This document shows, piece by piece, positions 31,876 to 33,715 of a DNA stretch of 33,715 nucleotides. The notes under the pieces were generated by a model, which saw only the letters and a program-made list of their open reading frames with translations, made no database searches and was not told where the DNA came from. This DNA is from Gemmatimonadota bacterium. Lineage in GTDB: Bacteria; Latescibacterota; UBA2968; UBA8231. The position numbers were made by a program, and so were the translations under genes. The DNA is taken from assembly GCA_018672475.1 (NCBI GenBank), contig JABHFS010000127.1, positions 1 through 33,715 on the forward strand, read 5' to 3'. The first letter of the stretch is position 1, and each line of letters starts with the position of its first letter.

Positions 31876-32478
31876 ATGAGCGAACACGAGACGACGAAGA
31901 TCGGTTGGAACACGCCCGACCCCGGAGGCAGTCGCCGTCTGGGCATGGCCCTGTTTCTGGTTTCATTGGCCATGCTTTTTGGTTCGAGCGTTGTGGCTTT
32001 CGCCTATTTGCGGCTGACTAGCCCGGCTTTACAGGGGCTCGACCCCGTCGAATTGCCCTTGGGGCTTTTTGCTTCGACCGCGGTATTGATGGGGGCCGGT
32101 TTTACAATGCACAAGTCGTGGAAAAGCGCTCGCAGGGGGCATTTTTCACATTTGCGTAGGTGGGTGGGGCGGACTTGGAGCTTGAGCGCGTTGTTTGTCG
32201 CGATACAGGTGCCGTCTATGTGGCAATTGCTCGAACACCATCAAATGCTTGGGCTCAGCGAGCAAGCCGGACTTTACGGTATTACTTTTGCACTGATTCT
32301 AGTCCATGCATTGCACGTTGTCGGTGGGATGGTGCCGTTGTCGATCTTGGCGTGGAAGGCGCGGCACAACCGGATCGACAGCGAGCATTTGCTCACGGTG
32401 CGGGCTTGCGCCGCCTACTGGCATTTTCTCGAGGCCGTGTGGGTTGCGTTACTGGCCTCCTTTTTCTTTTTGGGATAA
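31876..32478 (+). CDS. Heme-copper oxidase subunit III-like membrane protein, 200 aa
   Basis: The protein has about five hydrophobic helices, starting MALFLVSLAMLFGSSVVAFA, and ends with HALHVVGGMVPLSILAWKAR and AAYWHFLEAVWVALLASFFF. The H-x2-H-x2-GG and W-H-F-x-E-x-VW patterns are hallmarks of cytochrome c oxidase subunit III (CoxC family). The short 200-aa form is common in caa3-type and quinol oxidases. Genes for subunits I and II are not adjacent; instead it is coupled to a PhyH gene 2 nt upstream, which is odd. It may be an orphan subunit or a paralogue serving another redox role. Confidence 0.82.
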   Translation: MSEHETTKIGWNTPDPGGSRRLGMALFLVSLAMLFGSSVVAFAYLRLTSPALQGLDPVELPLGLFASTAVLMGAGFTMHKSWKSARRGHFSHLRRWVGRTWSLSALFVAIQVPSMWQLLEHHQMLGLSEQAGLYGITFALILVHALHVVGGMVPLSILAWKARHNRIDSEHLLTVRACAAYWHFLEAVWVALLASFFFLG

Positions 32479-32505
32479 AATGAGCGAACAAAGAAAAATG
32501 GTCAA

Positions 32506-32718
32506 TCATCTGGTTTGGCACGGTACGCCTTTGCCGAGCAGGATTAGATTGGGCAGGACCTTCTGCGCGATGTCCAGGGCTTTTTTCCCGGTCTGCGCGA
32601 AATTGAACTGATCGCCTTTTTCTCACAGAACGGTGCCCAGTACCTGGATGTTCTGCAGGGTATCGTCGACGATAAGAATACGGGCACTTTGATTTGTTTC
32701 GCTCGTATTTTTCCTCGT
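32506..32718 (-). pseudogene. Broken response-regulator receiver domain
   Basis: On the minus strand the frame reads SETNQSARILIVDDTLQNIQ, then VLGTVL-stop-EKGDQFNFAQTGKKALDIAQ and KVLPNLILLGK. This is the start of a CheY-type receiver: the acidic pair is present in ILIVDD, but an internal TGA follows LGTVL. The phospho-acceptor Asp position (LILLD) is Gly, and the sequence ends after it. The probable start codon is ACG at 32718-32716, in the place of a lost ATG. It lies 14 nt after the cyclase stop, so receiver and cyclase may once have formed a signalling operon. Confidence 0.72.
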
Positions 32719-32732
32719 ATTTCCCCAGGTGG

Positions 32733-33715
32733 TTATTCCTCGTCCACGAGCACTTCGACGCCGGTCCAATCGTCGGGTACGCCGCGGGCGACGGCTTCGG
32801 CGATGCGTTCTTGGTGGTATTGCAGTACGCGGTCTTCGGGGTCCTGCGCCAAGGCTTGGGCGATGAGCAGGTTGGCTTGCGTGAACTTGCGGTTGTAGTA
32901 GAGCCGCAAGGCTTCTTCGTAATCGGCCTGGGTGCTGAGTTTGCGTTCGATTAATGCGTCGGTATCGCCTTCGAATATCTCATAGACAACCAGCGGCTGG
33001 TTGCGGCCTTTGACCTGCACCTTATCGAGGACGCGAAACTTGTACTGGTCGCGTGTAGTCAGTTTGCCCATCAGATGTTCGCTGACGACCAGCCCCACAT
33101 CGTAGCGCCGGGTTAGCCGTTCGAGGCGTGAGGTTACGTTGACGGCGTCGGAGATGACGGTGGTCTCCATGCGCTGGCTCTCGCCGATGACGCCGAGCAT
33201 CAATTTGCCGATGTGCACGCCGACGCCGATCCGGATTGCAGGAGTGCCCGGGGCGATAAACTTCTCGTTGAACTGGGCCATCGCCTTCTGCATTGCGACG
33301 GCGGCCTCGACGGCGTCGTCGGCCTCATTGGGGAAGAGCGCCATGATCGAGTCGCCGATATATTTGTCGATAAAGCCCTTGTTCATGCGGACGATGGGAC
33401 TGATCCAACTCAAATAGGCGTTGATGAAACGGAAGCTGTTTTCCGGGCCCAGTTTTTCCGATAACGAGGTGAAGGCGATGATGTCGCAAAAGAGAACGCA
33501 CATTTCGGTTTGGACCTGGTCACCGAGTTGCACGTCGAGGATATTGTCGCGTTGCAAGAGGGTGAGGGATTCTCGCGGGACGAAAGAGGAATAGACCTGG
33601 TTGGCCCGTTCCATGTGCTCTTGCGCGTCCTGGACCTCATCGGTCTTTGTTTTTACTTCGCGCGAGAGGCTGCGTTGGAGCTGGTAGAGTTCGATATGGG
33701 TGCTAACCCGGCGGA
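32733..33715 (-). CDS. Class III adenylate/guanylate cyclase, C-terminal part (5' end outside window)
   Basis: The visible 326 residues end with a class III cyclase catalytic domain. Metal-binding Asp residues are in VLFCDIIAFTSLSE and YIGDSIMALF. The transition-state block TVISDAVNVTSRLE supplies Asn and Arg, with SD in place of the usual GD. A C-terminal helical tail of about 80 residues follows. Upstream the frame stays open to the window edge: a heptad-like linker (RSLSREVKTKTDEVQDAQEH) replaces a start, so ATG 33614 is internal and an N-terminal sensor domain is likely outside. It probably makes cAMP in response to a signal. The gene stops 14 nt before the receiver remnant. Confidence 0.86.
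   Translation of the reverse strand, partial: RRVSTHIELYQLQRSLSREVKTKTDEVQDAQEHMERANQVYSSFVPRESLTLLQRDNILDVQLGDQVQTEMCVLFCDIIAFTSLSEKLGPENSFRFINAYLSWISPIVRMNKGFIDKYIGDSIMALFPNEADDAVEAAVAMQKAMAQFNEKFIAPGTPAIRIGVGVHIGKLMLGVIGESQRMETTVISDAVNVTSRLERLTRRYDVGLVVSEHLMGKLTTRDQYKFRVLDKVQVKGRNQPLVVYEIFEGDTDALIERKLSTQADYEEALRLYYNRKFTQANLLIAQALAQDPEDRVLQYHQERIAEAVARGVPDDWTGVEVLVDEE

Overview
The window looks like a chromosomal piece (GC-rich by eye) from an uncultured Gram-negative-type bacterium. Phytanoyl-CoA dioxygenase (PhyH) proteins, formylglycine sulfatases, Gfo/Idh/MocA oxidoreductases, fuconolactonase-like amidohydrolases, a DUF6785-type membrane protein and remnants of a discoidin/FlgD-like secreted protein together resemble Latescibacterota/Poribacteria-like genomes. 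No ribosomal or other phylogenetic marker is present, so this placement is an inference. No tRNA, rRNA, CRISPR array or intact insertion sequence was seen.

Layout. (1) 1-4572: the 3' end of an amidohydrolase converges, across a long hairpin, on a four-gene minus-strand cluster: CDP-alcohol phosphatidyltransferase with an N-terminal nucleotidyltransferase-like domain, UPF0104/YbhN-type flippase-like protein, DUF3047 protein and GT4 glycosyltransferase. This looks like an unusual polar-lipid or phospho-polyol module. (2) 4573-5465: no intact gene, but two decayed genes, a PAP2 phosphatase tail (minus) and a discoidin/FlgD-like secreted protein (plus). (3) 5466-9900: polytopic membrane/TPR protein, sulfatase and a five-bladed-propeller glycosidase-like protein. 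(4) 9951-16622: a PhyH-HEAT fusion, a divergent second sulfatase followed by a PhyH pseudogene, then Gfo/Idh oxidoreductase, DapA/NanA-family aldolase and amidohydrolase, together resembling a sugar or sugar-acid catabolic set. (5) 16850-23148: a CzcCBA-type heavy-metal RND efflux operon preceded by a small exported Cys/His protein and a promoter region rich in repeats. (6) 23179-26587: short-chain dehydrogenase remnant, a lactonase-like amidohydrolase plus aldo-keto reductase pair (possible L-fucose-type oxidative route), a CPXCG zinc-ribbon protein with a probable AUU start, a MazG-like pyrophosphohydrolase and a tiny ORF. (7) 26598-32478: DUF6785-type membrane protein, PLP fold-type IV aminotransferase, Gfo/Idh protein lacking the usual Lys, PhyH and an orphan oxidase subunit III-like protein. 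(8) 32506-33715: a broken response-regulator receiver behind a class III nucleotide cyclase that runs off the window.

The most notable signals are: at least five decayed genes recognisable only after joining frames or reading through stops; a pair of diverged intergenic elements of equal length (14678-14793 and 30880-30995), each lying after a Gfo/Idh gene and before another plus-strand gene; the PhyH-HEAT fusion; and the polar-lipid cluster with a dead PAP2 gene beside it. I did not find a defence system or another clear-cut new system.
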